Below are positions 20,774 through 30,496 of a DNA stretch of 34,870 nucleotides, in pieces. Location: positions 1-34,870 of the forward strand of contig JAVKOQ010000467.1 in assembly GCA_031835245.1 (NCBI GenBank), read 5' to 3'. The position numbers and the translations under genes were made by a program. Every line of letters starts with the position of its first letter. Position 1 is the stretch's first letter. Source of the stretch: Balamuthia mandrillaris. Lineage: Eukaryota; Discosea; Longamoebia; Balamuthiidae. The notes under the pieces were generated by a model. That model searched no databases and was not told the origin of the DNA. It saw only the letters and a list, made by a program, of their open reading frames with translations.

Positions 20774-23700
20774 TTAGAAGTTGACAGAACCTCCTCTATT
20801 CTTTCTCTTCTTTTCGTTCAGCTTGCCCCTCCATATGACTGCTACGATGATACCGCCCACTATCAGAAGCATCAACACGCACAACACTGGAACGAGGATT
20901 TTCCACCATAAAGCATCATCCCCTCCTCCGTCTTCTCCCTCTCCAGATTCGGAGCCGAATGTTACCGAAAGGTCCGGATCGTAGCTCAATGATGTCGTGA
21001 AATGAGGCAGAAGGAAGGAGACGATGACCTGGCTCTTTTCAGCCTCTGAAAGCTCCAGTTGGACCTCCACAGGCTCAGCCGTGGTGAAGTTGCCGTCCAC
21101 CCAAGCCCAAGACAACGCTCGGAAGGAGGAGGTGCTGTCCTCAGCGGTCAGCTTCCATTCTAGCAACTGCCGGGAGTTACCAGTGGACCGTCGTCTTTTA
21201 TCTGGGCCAAAGTGGGAGTCCTCGGAGTTCTCCTCTTCTCCATCTTCATCATCAGTGGCTTTTTTCAGAGGAGTGGGAGCTCGGACATCCACATCAACCC
21301 ACTTCTCTGCTCCAGTCACCAGAGAAGTCTCCAGCAGGAGCTTGTTCGTTGAAGCGCCAAAGGGCCAGTCTTCCACCTCCAACGTCCATTTCAGGCTGTC
21401 CATCTGGAAAGGAACAGCGGTCTGGTCCCTGACGACCACTTCTTCCCCGGCAGCTGCCGGGCTAAACAGCAGCCGAACGGATGTCGAGGCAGGGGCGCCA
21501 TCGAGGGTGAAGGTGGCGGAGTAGGTGTAAACTCCGTCGAGGGAAGCCGAAGATCCCCACGTTAATCCGAGGAGCGGTTGGCTCTTCACTTGCGCATTCG
21601 CGTTGAGCGGATCCACCTCCACCAAACTCTGAAAGTTGGAGCTTACCGAAGCAGGTTCGGGGACGTTCCCCTCCTTAGAGACCGGAACGGCCACAAAGTT
21701 GGGAAGCAAGGAAGGAAATACTACCACCAGGCTTGGAAGGGCAACACCCCCTGCGATGTAGATCAGTTCCAAACGTGATGCTTCATGAGCTATGATGTAG
21801 TCAGGCTCCTGGATGGTCTCATCCTTCAAGTATGGCTGGAGGGACAGGCCGAACTGTTGTCCTTCGCTAAACCCCCAAACAGTGAGCTGTACCTCCCTGC
21901 GGCTAGAGTACATGGGCAGGTCCACGGTGTTTGGCTCCACCCAAGACTCGCCTCCCTCTCTCGGATCCTCCACGGTGAAGCGGACGGTCAGGGGGCTGGT
22001 TAGCGCGGCAGAGGACTCGAGGAGAACGGTAATGTTGCCCGATGGGTTAACAAGAAGAGCTCCCTCCTTGTTTCTAATGTAGTTATTCGGAGCCTTCATG
22101 GAGATGGTCGGGCGACGTGTGCAGCCGCACTCGATGGTGCAGCTCTCCGCAGCAACCAGGTGGGAATCCTCGCAGGAGAAGAGGGGCATGCTGCGCCCAA
22201 AGTCGTTTTCAATGGTGTAGGTCGAAAGCACAAAAGAATGGGACACCAGCTTCACAGGCGCTGTGTTGGTCAAGTTAAAAAAGAGACCCAGTAACTGAAG
22301 TTGAACGAGACGAATGAACTGGAAGAGAGGAGATGCACACCTTCTGATGACACATCGTTATCCAGGAACTCTACTGGCGCGTAGCTGTTCCATGTGGCGT
22401 TGTGGACGTACACTTTGGAAAGAAAAAGCATTCCAAAAGAATGAGAACGTGAATAAGAGACTACTAAACCATCACCCTTACCGAGTTCACTGCCATTTAC
22501 GGTCCCCAATTCACCCCAGTAGGAATAAAACCGGTTCTGGTTGCCCTGGAAGAGCACCTCTCCCCACTGATTCCAAACTCCCTCCTGAACAACCCACACC
22601 GCTTGGAGGAAAGGTATATTGTTAGAGTGCCGTTTCCAGCCATAGGAGGAGGAGGCGAGAGAGGGAGAAAGAGAGATACCGTTATCGTTGTTCTCAAAGG
22701 TAACATCCTCGCCAGACTCCCAAGTTCCCAACAACAACACGGCCAGCGGAGAAGTTGCACGCAAGGTCGCACGACCGATTTGCCGCCACACAGCCCAACT
22801 TTCGACCAGTATAGCCACTATTTGTTTTCGCTACAGGTTAACAAACAACAGAACAGAAGCAAGAAGATGAAGGATGGTGAAGAAGGAGATTGTTGTGACG
22901 AGGAAGGACATGAAGAACGGATGGGGAGAAAAATAAACAGAGAGAGGTGCAGGAACGTCAGCAAGGGGAAGAGAGGGAGATGGGCCAAACCATCTTCAAT
23001 GTTTTCTACCATAAGGTCATCGTAAGCAAGCCATTCCTCTCCCAAGAAATGAACTGTCGTGAAGAAGCCACGAGTTTAAGAGATGATTCACGCTGTGCAC
23101 CACTATCTGTAAATGTGTACCTGCTCCAGTGGGGCTGTCCGAGATGAGAACATTAGCAGTTTTCAGGTTTCCCGTTTGTTGAATAGGAAAGTGCTTCAAG
23201 TGAACCCTTTCTAGCGCGAGTTCTCCTTCAATGCCGATGCTCTCCGAGGGCTCTATTGTGAGCTCTTTGAGAGTTATGTCAACTGTGTAAAAAGGTATTG
23301 CTCCTGTGAGGGTTGTTTCGTTTATTCCTGACCCGCTTTGTGAACACAAAGAGAACATAGAAGAGATATATTAGAGTGTGCAGGAGAAAAACCGAGCTAT
23401 CAAACACCCTGGGTGGGAGGAAAAGAATGCAAAAGAGGCCAAGAGAAAGAGGTTTCGTACATGATATAGAAATAGTTAGGCTGAGCATCCTCGTTGAAGT
23501 TTGTGGGAAAGTTATATGAGCCAGCAGCTAGCAAGACCCTGAAAATATCGTTCGCTTTGACAGCCTCTGTTCTCCGTTTTCGTTTTTTAGGTTTGAAGTG
23601 AGAGGTTGCGAGAGGAGGGAAGAGGAGAGCAAGAGACAGACAGGTGGGTAACCGGTACCTTTGGCCTGCTCGATAGTGTGAAAGGGAACGCCTAAGAAGG

Positions 23701-23815
23701 AGCATCTTGTCTCACATAACGAGGACTCATCGACATGGACATCGACAGCCCCTATTGTTAGCCGTACGCACCCCAAAATAAGAAAAGCAGAAGGATATAC
23801 GCGAAAGAGACAGAG

Positions 23816-23852
<37 letters not shown>

Positions 23853-23927
23853 GATACATGTCCCGAGATTGTTCATGGAGACCACACAAAGGATTGTGAG
23901 GCAAGCCAGGACCAGGCGGTGCGCCAT
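20774..23927 (-). CDS. Surface-protein family member C (beta-helix-like type I membrane protein), complete, 9 exons
   Basis: Exons: 23927-23858, 23751-23659, 23566-23461, 23335-23121, 23053-22991, 22817-22680, 22601-22482, 22412-22341 and 22260-20774; they join to 787 residues. A signal peptide (LVLACLTILCVVSM) is followed by a Cys-containing start of the helix (SSLCETRCSFLGVPFHTIEQ) and a long second segment. One-rung exons follow (for example AVWVVQEGVWNQWGEVLFQG; VYVHNATWNSYAPVEFLDND); the 138-nt exon carries two rungs. The large last exon has the Cys-rich patch (FSCEDS, ESCTIECGC), an unrecognised ectodomain with YDPDLSV, then DDALWWKILVP, a membrane helix (about 746-769) and an 18-residue basic tail. 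It is clearly related to A, B and D but the most diverged in the last exon. All junctions are phase 1 except exon 3/4 (phase 2), as in B and D. Confidence 0.88.
23820..23850. repeat. GA array in intron 1 of gene C
   Basis: The pure GA run reads CT on the coding strand and begins a few bases after the 5' splice site that ends the signal-peptide exon. Confidence 0.8.
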
Positions 23928-24021
23928 TCTCTGCGGTCAAAGTTCCACTCTCTTTTTTGACTTTTTTTTTTGGCTATCCATCGAAAAGGCGCCTTCCTGC
24001 CCAAATGGAGTTATTGTTGCT

Positions 24022-24306
24022 TTAACAGGAAAAGCATTTCAACGATGCGATCCCTCCGATTTTTGCTGATATAGAGGCCGAAACGGGTGTTGCGTTCCAG
24101 CAAGATAAAAACTTTGTAGCTTGTGTCACAAGCAAGACAGCGACGAGGAGGCTCACCACCGACCGCAACCAACACAATAAGAACTGGGTCCTTGACTTTT
24201 TCTGTTTCACTTGCTCCTCCTCATGCTCGACTTCATCACCAGAAGGGACCAACAGAGATGTCTCTCCAGAGAACGAAGGAAACGGTGTGATGCCTTTGCG
24301 GTGCAT
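24022..24306 (-). CDS. Possible small single-pass membrane protein (94 residues), unrecognised
   Basis: An intact ATG-to-stop frame with a charged N-terminal half (DEVEHEEEQVKQKKS), a hydrophobic helix (about 49-66, including LRSVVSLLVAVLLV) and a Cys-containing end (LKCFSC). No homologous copy is visible in the window. It lies 95 bp upstream of gene C on the same strand. The composition is ordinary, unlike the low-complexity frames around it, but there is no independent support. Confidence 0.3.
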   Translation of the reverse strand: MHRKGITPFPSFSGETSLLVPSGDEVEHEEEQVKQKKSRTQFLLCWLRSVVSLLVAVLLVTQATKFLSCWNATPVSASISAKIGGIASLKCFSC

Positions 24307-24629
24307 TCATCTGAGCCTCTTTCGCTCTTTTTGGTGGTTTAACTAGAAATTGACTGAAGCTCGGCCGTAAAGACATAAAGAATTGTAATGGGATTGAAGG
24401 ACGAAGAGAAAAGAACTACGAAGAGAATTATAATGAAGAGAACTACGAAGAGAAGAGAAGGTGGCGAGGCGAGAATGTGAGGATGTTGAGAACGGTCTTT
24501 TGGGAGAGCTGTTTGACGAAGGAAAGAGAGCAACCGCCAAAAGGAAGTAATTCCCTGAGCCAAGTAGCACGTCAAGAGACGAGGATGTCGCCTGCCAAAA
24601 GAGTGGAGAAGTGAACCTAGTGAGGATAG

Positions 24630-25047
24630 CAAAGTGGTTGGCTCCAAAAAAAAAAACAAAAGATTATTTTTGTTGTTGTTGTGCGGCATGCTCATTATGG
24701 ACTTTGCGACGATTGTGGTTGTTTAGTCCGTCACCACTATTGGAACAGGCACTGTAAAACAATGAAGCGTCAAAGGAATGCAATGAAATCCATTCGCGAA
24801 GTACGAACCGCAGCGAGGTTCCCCTTTAAATCTTTTTTTTTTTGGTCGTCTATTTCGCCTTACTCTTGGTTCTTTACTGCAAAGACTTCAACAGGACTTG
24901 AGCAAGCCTCATGAGAGACCAAGCGACTTTACAACAAGAGATGACGCCTTTTTGAATGCTGAGGAACAAGACGACGAGGAGGCAGACGAGGAAGAGGAAG
25001 TTCATGGGGACGGCGGCGGGCGGCCCGCTTTGGACGCACCGAGATGA
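24630..25047 (+). CDS. Possible small zinc-binding protein with acidic tail; 5' end not resolved
   Basis: Two exons fit well: one ending at 24800 (upstream limit near 24662 after AAAAG) with HYGLCDDCGCLVRHHYWNRH, then KTMKRQRNAMKSIRE, and one at 24895-25047 reading DLSKPHERPSDFTTRDDAF, LNAEEQDDEEADEEEEVHGD and GGGRPALDAPR before a stop. The GT at 24801 and the AG ending at 24894 (TTCAACAG) are good sites and the join is phase 0. C-x2-C-x11-H suggests a zinc site, not a finger family I can name. An upstream exon starting at an ATG near 24490 and ending before GTAGCA near 24560 would also be in phase, but this is speculative. Confidence 0.35.
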
Positions 25048-25388
25048 GCGGAACCAGTACCTGGGGAAGCAGTAGCACAGCGGCTCTCGTTTTCTTGAGC
25101 TTGGTTATTCTCATTAGGAGACCGCCAACTCACTGGCATGCTCATCATAGGCAATCCTGAGGCCGTCAGCACCTTGCTGCCAAGAAAGGAGGTATCGAAC
25201 AACGTTCCGGTTTTTTGTTGACTCGTTGCTCCCACCTGCCCAGCCTATCCCGATACCCCAATGAATTAACTCTCCGCTCTTCTTGAAATGTGGTTCATTT
25301 TCAACAATTTTCTTTGGCTCTGACACACGAAGCTTCTCTTCTCCTCACCGTTTGTTCTTGCCACACGCACACGAACACATTACATCGG

Positions 25389-26252
25389 ATGACACGCGCG
25401 GCTGTGCTGTTGGTTCTGCTGGCTGCCTGCCTGTTCGGGGCGGTGAGTGGTTTGAGAGTGGGTCTCCTTGCCGACCCCCTTCTCACCAACCAGAAGGTGG
25501 AGGAGCCGATCGACTCCTATGAGGGCTACGAAGGGGGAGGAGCCCTCATGGCGCGACTCTTGGAGGACGGGGAACACACCATCTCCACCGTGGACTCCGT
25601 GGAGGACGAGGAAACCTGGTCCCAAGTCCTGTCCACCGTTTCTGTCTTTGTCTTTCCTGCAGTGAACCAAGGCATGGTCGTAAGCGGGTTCTCCGAGGCG
25701 GTGACCCAAGCACTCAACACTTTTATGGAGGAAGGAGGAGTCATCGTGTGGAGCTCTTCTTCTGTCCTCTGCAACCAGACTTTCCAGCTCGGATGGGCGG
25801 CGCCAACAATCACATGGGACCTCAACTCTGACAAGACTCCGGACGCCACGGGCACTCCCTTCGAGGCCGCTCCTGAAACGTTGGAAGCTCTCCGTGCGAG
25901 CGAGTTCGTGTTTACTGGAACGGTCGATCAAGTCTGCTATTACACGATTAATACCATATGCACGGTGATGTCGGTGAGCCGAGGAGAGGGCCATCTGGTC
26001 TTTCTCGGTTGGGACTTTGTGTCTGTTGACCCCGACGAACCCTCCAAGAGGGATCTGATAACTCCCAAGTGGGAGCAAGTCTTTGCAATCGCGGTGGAAG
26101 GCTTCACCAAGGAGGAAGCGGATCCCTCCAGCTCCTCCTCTGCGGATGGTGACGATGGCTCGAACTCTTCGAACAACAGCTCCGGTGATGATGGGGCAGA
26201 GGACGGGGATGATGGCTCTGCTGCCAACACTTTGCGGAGTCTATTCTTATGA
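25389..26252 (+). CDS. Intronless secreted protein with a glutamine-amidotransferase-like (flavodoxin-like) fold, tentative
   Basis: 287 residues in one exon. The start at 25389 is chosen because it gives a textbook signal peptide (AAVLLVLLAACLFGAVSG); the frame is open further upstream but without a signal. The mature part starts LRVGLLADPLLTNQKVEEP, then YEGGGALMARLLEDGEHTI, and continues with FVFPAVNQ, LNTFMEEGGVIVW and GEGHLVFLGWDF. This alternation of strand and helix, with a G-G turn after a predicted helix, recalls class I glutamine amidotransferase-like or ThuA-like folds, but no catalytic Cys-His pair in the right setting is evident, so it may be a non-enzymatic relative. The C-terminus is a Ser/Asp/Gly-rich spacer with several N-x-S sites and no long hydrophobic tail. 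It is GC-rich, lacks introns, and lies between family members C and D. Confidence 0.75.
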   Translation: MTRAAVLLVLLAACLFGAVSGLRVGLLADPLLTNQKVEEPIDSYEGYEGGGALMARLLEDGEHTISTVDSVEDEETWSQVLSTVSVFVFPAVNQGMVVSGFSEAVTQALNTFMEEGGVIVWSSSSVLCNQTFQLGWAAPTITWDLNSDKTPDATGTPFEAAPETLEALRASEFVFTGTVDQVCYYTINTICTVMSVSRGEGHLVFLGWDFVSVDPDEPSKRDLITPKWEQVFAIAVEGFTKEEADPSSSSSADGDDGSNSSNNSSGDDGAEDGDDGSAANTLRSLFL

Positions 26253-26337
26253 GCACTGTAAAACCCTTTTTAAATAAAATGTTTCAAATAATATAGACCC
26301 ACCCGTTGTTCTCTTCCTCACTCGCAGGGATTGTTGT

Positions 26338-28283
26338 TCAAGCTGTGCTTGCCTCGCCGCTTTTCAACCGGGACATGACCCGTTTCTTGTTGCTCGCTCT
26401 TCGTCGCTTGTGATGAAGGTAGCCTCCCAAAGCAACGAGGAGGGCCACCACCACCACTGCCACGACCACAATGGGAACGGTGACCTTCCACCATAAATCG
26501 TCTTCCTCGCTTTCTCCTGTCTCTTCCTCTTCCTCATCATCGCCAGACGGTACCAGAAGAGACATGTCCGGATCGAAGAGAAGGAACTCCTCGAACCAAG
26601 GCAGAGTCAACACCACTTTGGCTCCTCCGTCTTCTCCATCTGCTTCCAGGATTTCAGTTGTGGTCGGGTGTTCTTCTCCATCGGCCAATGCAACACACAC
26701 CACTCTCAGGCGAGCTTCCGTGCGATTGGTCCTCAACAGGAACTCTTCTCCCACTTCTTCTTCTCCTTCCGTGTTCTCCTCCACAATAGAAAGAAAAGGG
26801 CCGTCTTGGCTTTGAAGACTCCACTCCAACCGCAACACATTGGATGTGTTTTGCCAGTTCCATCCTTCCACCCAGAGACTCCATTTCACGCTGTCCTCAT
26901 CAAACTCCAACACTCGGCCTGCTCCAAAGGCAAGGCTGCCCCCTTTTTCGATCATGGTGAAGTTCAATCCGATAGTTGCATTGTTGTTGTCGGTGAAAGA
27001 GGAGTACGATGTCGAATGAGTGTGAGGCAGAGAAAGATCGGCCACGAAACTGACTTGAGTGTCAGAAGAAGAGGAGGACTCCCACAACAGCTCCGATAAT
27101 TTGTAACTCTTTGTCACCTCTTCTCCATTCACTTCTTCCAACCGTCCGAATCTGGCATTCAAAGACAGCTCTCCACTGCTCTTCCCCCCTCCGGCAGAAG
27201 ACGAGGTGGAAGGCCAAAGGATGTGATCAGGGTTGTTCAAAGGAAAGGTCACCCGAAGGTTGTTGTTGGGAGAGGAATACATCTTGCTCGAGTGAATGAT
27301 GTTCACTTGGAAAGGGTAGGCCAAAAAGTATGGAGGTCCATCTGCAGGTTCTTCCTCTCCTCCATTCGCTGTGGAAGGGAGGAGGGAGACGCTTATCCTG
27401 GCATTGCTTCCAGGCGCTTGTTCTTGTGGAGTGATGGTGAAGGCAAAAGTGGATGTGGTAGATCCGCCTTCGAAGACCAGGTTGGTGGTGTTGAGGTGAA
27501 GAACGTTGTTGGCGGCCGAATCCATTTCCACCTGTGGATGAACAGTGAATCCAGCAGAAGCAGGAGAGGAGAGCAGTGCCGTGATCTCGTGGTAACCAAC
27601 ATCCATTACCACCCATTCTTTCATGGTCTCACCACCAGTTGCTGCGTCTCGCTCAAAGACTCTGTTGTAGAGAGAAGGCACTTCCCAAGATATGGAGGGC
27701 GAATTGGGAGAGATGCAGAAGGAACAAGGGCCAGAGGTGCAACGATCGGGAGAGAGAAGGGAAGAGTTTTGGCAGGAGATTATGGAGTTGATGTTGTTGT
27801 CTTGCAACATGATGGGATAGTCCAACTCCAAGTTGGATTCCTGAGTCAGGCTAATCATGTCTGTTTTGAAAAAGAAGAACACGAAGAACACGAAGAGCAT
27901 AAGAACCGGAAGAAGGATGAGAAAAAGCAAACATTAAGTACACGATAACGAAAGAAAAAAGGCTGCGGGGAGTATACGAACAAGGGCTGAGGAACGTGTT
28001 TCCAAAGAAAGAAACATAACCACTGCATTGCAGTACAGACCTCTCAAGCGCGACTTTGAGAATGACCTTTAATACAGAATGAAGAGAGGCAGGAAAGAAT
28101 GGGCAGATGTGCACTTACTGAGGGCTTGGGCTGTTTCCTCTCTTTTGGAGGTGTTCGGCACTTCTCTTTCACCGTTTCTTCGGAATGAAAGCGTTGGCAG
28201 AGTCCCGCCATTCGAACGATGGCTTATTGCTGAACCCGTCATCCAGAGAACTGATAGGTGGGATGCAGAGGTTAGAGAAACCT

Positions 28284-28321
<38 letters not shown>

Positions 28322-29861
28322 CAGTACTGTTTTCATTGTCTTCGAAGATGATGTCACCGGTACTTATCCACGTTACGTCGTACAGGACAAACACTGTGTG
28401 CGATTGCAAAAGAAAACCAATGGCAATGAAAAGAAGTAAGCAAGGTAGAAATGAGAGAAAGAACAGAGAAGAAGAAGAAGAGGACCTCGTCCGTTTCTGT
28501 TGCCTATAAACTTGGTAGTCCCATCAAAAGTCAGCTGTCCGGTTTCCATTGATATAACTGATAAACCTTCGTGAGGGCTAAAAAACAATGCAGGAGATAT
28601 TCTTGCTCGATAACATACCAGCAGATGTTTGTGTGGTGAAAGGTGAGGAGCAGTTCTGTACTAGAAACGAGCTTTCCACTGTCAAGAAGGGATAGCTTGC
28701 CAGGTACACTGTACGGTATTTGTTGTTTTGATGAAAAGATCAGAGATAATGTAAGGCAAGAAGAAGCAAGAAGCAAGAAGCAAGAAGCAAGAAGAAGAAC
28801 AAGCAAGAAGCAAGAAGAAGAAGAAGAAGAAGAAGAAGAAGAAGAAGAAGAAGAAGAAGAAGAACAAGAAGAAGAAGAACAAGAAGAAGAACAAGAAGAA
28901 GAAGAAGAAGAAGAACAAGAAGAACAAGAACAAGAAGAAGAAGAAGAAGAAGAAGAACAAGAAGAAGAACAAGAACAAGAAGAACAAGAACAAGAAGAAG
29001 AACAAGAACAAGAACAAGAACAAGAACAAGAACAAGAACAAGAACAAGAACAAGAACAAGAACAAGAACAAGAAGCAAGAAGCAAGAAGCAAGAAGAACA
29101 ACAACAACAACAATAACAACAAGAATACCTGCAGGCAAATCATAAATGTTTCGGATAACAACGTCAATGGCGGTGAGAAACACTCCGTTTGGAAAGAAGA
29201 GCGCTCTCCAGGCGTCCTCAATGACAACATTTCGCAGCACCAACACGATGCCATAAGTGTAACTGCTCTGGATGGCGGATTCGCTGCAGCCTCGAAGCGT
29301 GAGGGCCTCCAGGTTGACCTCCACATAGACCGCAGAGATTATGCATTGAAGGACCGTGGCTGAAGCATCCCCTGACGTTCCACTTTGGTATGTTGTTGAG
29401 CAAAAAGACATCACGAACGCAAGACCAAAAAAAAAAGGAGGAAGGAAGGGGGAGGATGAAGGAGAGAAGAAGAAACAAAGGAGAAGGAGGCAACAAAAAG
29501 CTGAGGAAGAAACAAGACAAACGTGATGTTGAGGGAAGCGGTCAGGTTGACAGTCTCTGGATAAAATCCCGGAAGAACGTTGATGGTGTCCCCCTCCGAG
29601 GCGGCAGCAACGGCCTCCACCACGGAAGCATAGGGAGAGTTAACAGAGCCGGAACAAGGACATGAAGCCGTGCTGTCCACCCATATCACTTCTCAAACCG
29701 TTTTTTTTTTTTTTTGTTGGTTTGTTGGTTAGGTTCATTCGTATAACAAAGAACTTGGTGAACGTCTTCAGGAAGGTACCTTCGCCTGCGGTCAACGAAA
29801 CGGCAAAGAGAGCAAGGAGATGAAGTGATACAAGGCAACTCCGCATGCGTCGCGTCTCCAT
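26338..29861 (-). CDS. Surface-protein family member D (beta-helix-like type I membrane protein), complete, 9 exons
   Basis: Exons: 29861-29780, 29688-29523, 29382-29129, 28708-28619, 28557-28486, 28393-28328, 28250-28119, 28053-27982 and 27860-26338; they join to 818 residues. The signal peptide is LVSLHLLALFAVSLTAGE. The second exon (YASVVEAVAAASEGDTINVL, then PGFYPETVNLTASLNIT) is the clearest right-handed beta-helix start in the family: S-V-x-x-A, G-D-T-I-x-V, P-G-x-Y-x-E. Rung exons follow (VFVLYDVTWISTGDIIFEDN; VLQCSGYVSFFGNTF). The last exon has a Cys-rich patch (RCTSGPCSFC), an unrecognised ectodomain with FDPDMSL, DDLWWKVTVP, a membrane helix (about 770-793) and a 25-residue basic tail. 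Its third exon (254 nt) equals the matching exon of gene B in length. Confidence 0.88.
28283..28319. repeat. GA array in an intron of gene D
   Basis: It lies in the intron between exons ending at 28328 and starting at 28250 and reads CT on the coding strand. Confidence 0.8.
28753..29115. repeat. Long GAA/CAA/GCAAGAA array in an intron of gene D
   Basis: About 360 bp; GCAAGAA units flank a central GAA/CAA array. It lies in the intron between exons ending at 29129 and starting at 28708 and is pyrimidine-rich on the coding strand. It is the longest array in the window together with the T-rich intron of the crotonase gene. Confidence 0.85.
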
Positions 29862-30496
29862 TGTTGTTTAAAACAGTTTTTTTTTTGTTGCTGTTGCCGT
29901 TTCGCTCTCCGTTAAACATCCTTCCCATTACGGGAGGTTGGACCGGCAACCGTCGCGTAATTCAAACGAGATTGTCCTCATTGCATTGTTATGTTTCGGT
30001 GAAGGTTGCCGTTATTTAGCTGGAATTCTTGATTTGAGTGAATATTCATTATCCGTAAACAGCAAGTAGAATCGTGAGAGAGAGAGGAAGGCTGCGCAGA
30101 GCTGAGAAGATGGAAAGCACCAGAGCCCAACGATAGTCAAGAGAGAAAGAAGAAGAAGAGCGACAAGCCCAAAAGGACAGCGAAATTATTCTTAAAGACA
30201 TAACTCATGTCGACACGAAACCGAAATCTGAGCGGAATCAATTCTTGTGGACATCAGTCTTAGTCGACAAAATGAAAAATTCCATCACGTCGACGCGAAC
30301 CACGTCATCATGATTCCCCCAAACAAAAAAAATGTTCAGAAAGAAAGAAAGGAAAAAAAAAATGCCTCCTCTTCTCTTCTTCTTCTTCGATTCGAATTGT
30401 TGAGCTGCTGCTAGCGAGTGGCAAGGAGCGAGTAGTGTGTGCGTGTGGCGTTGCGCTTTTCGTTTGTTTTTAGTTTTTTTAAAAAAAAAGCACAGA
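29862..30496. promoter_or_regulatory. Divergent intergenic region between gene D and the Ubl-WLM gene
   Basis: 635 bp that must hold two promoters. GTCGAC occurs three times (near 30210, 30265 and 30290), the last two flanking AAAATGAAAAATTCC. A-rich and T-rich runs lie close to each start codon. I see no gene in it. Confidence 0.5.

Larger units (their letters stand above)
23928..25388. other. Spacer of about 1.46 kb between gene C and the secreted-protein gene
   Basis: Apart from the two doubtful small genes listed, I see only a purine-rich stretch with an imperfect tandem repeat of GAAGAGAACTAC-like units (about 24400-24460). An open minus-strand frame at 25114-25326 lacks a convincing start. 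Promoters for gene C and for the gene at 25389 must lie here. Confidence 0.45.

Noticed and set aside
24339-24695. 118-residue minus-strand ORF with a hydrophobic C-terminal half
   Set aside because: It arises from pyrimidine-rich repeat DNA and competes with a better supported plus-strand exon; too weak.
25114-25326. Minus-strand open frame with sensible composition (HFKKSGELIHWGIGIGWAGG)
   Set aside because: It lacks an ATG and clear splice sites and overlaps the likely promoter of the gene at 25389; not listed as a gene.
25380-26078. Long minus-strand frame antisense to the secreted protein
   Set aside because: It is a by-product of GC-rich codon bias in the plus-strand gene; no recognisable features.
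28753-29115. CRISPR-like regular repeats
   Set aside because: The repeats are triplet or hexamer microsatellites without unique spacers.
28531-29414. Poly-Ser, poly-Leu and poly-Glu frames over the GAA/CAA array in gene D
   Set aside because: The array lies within an intron with good splice sites, and the flanking exons join in frame without it.
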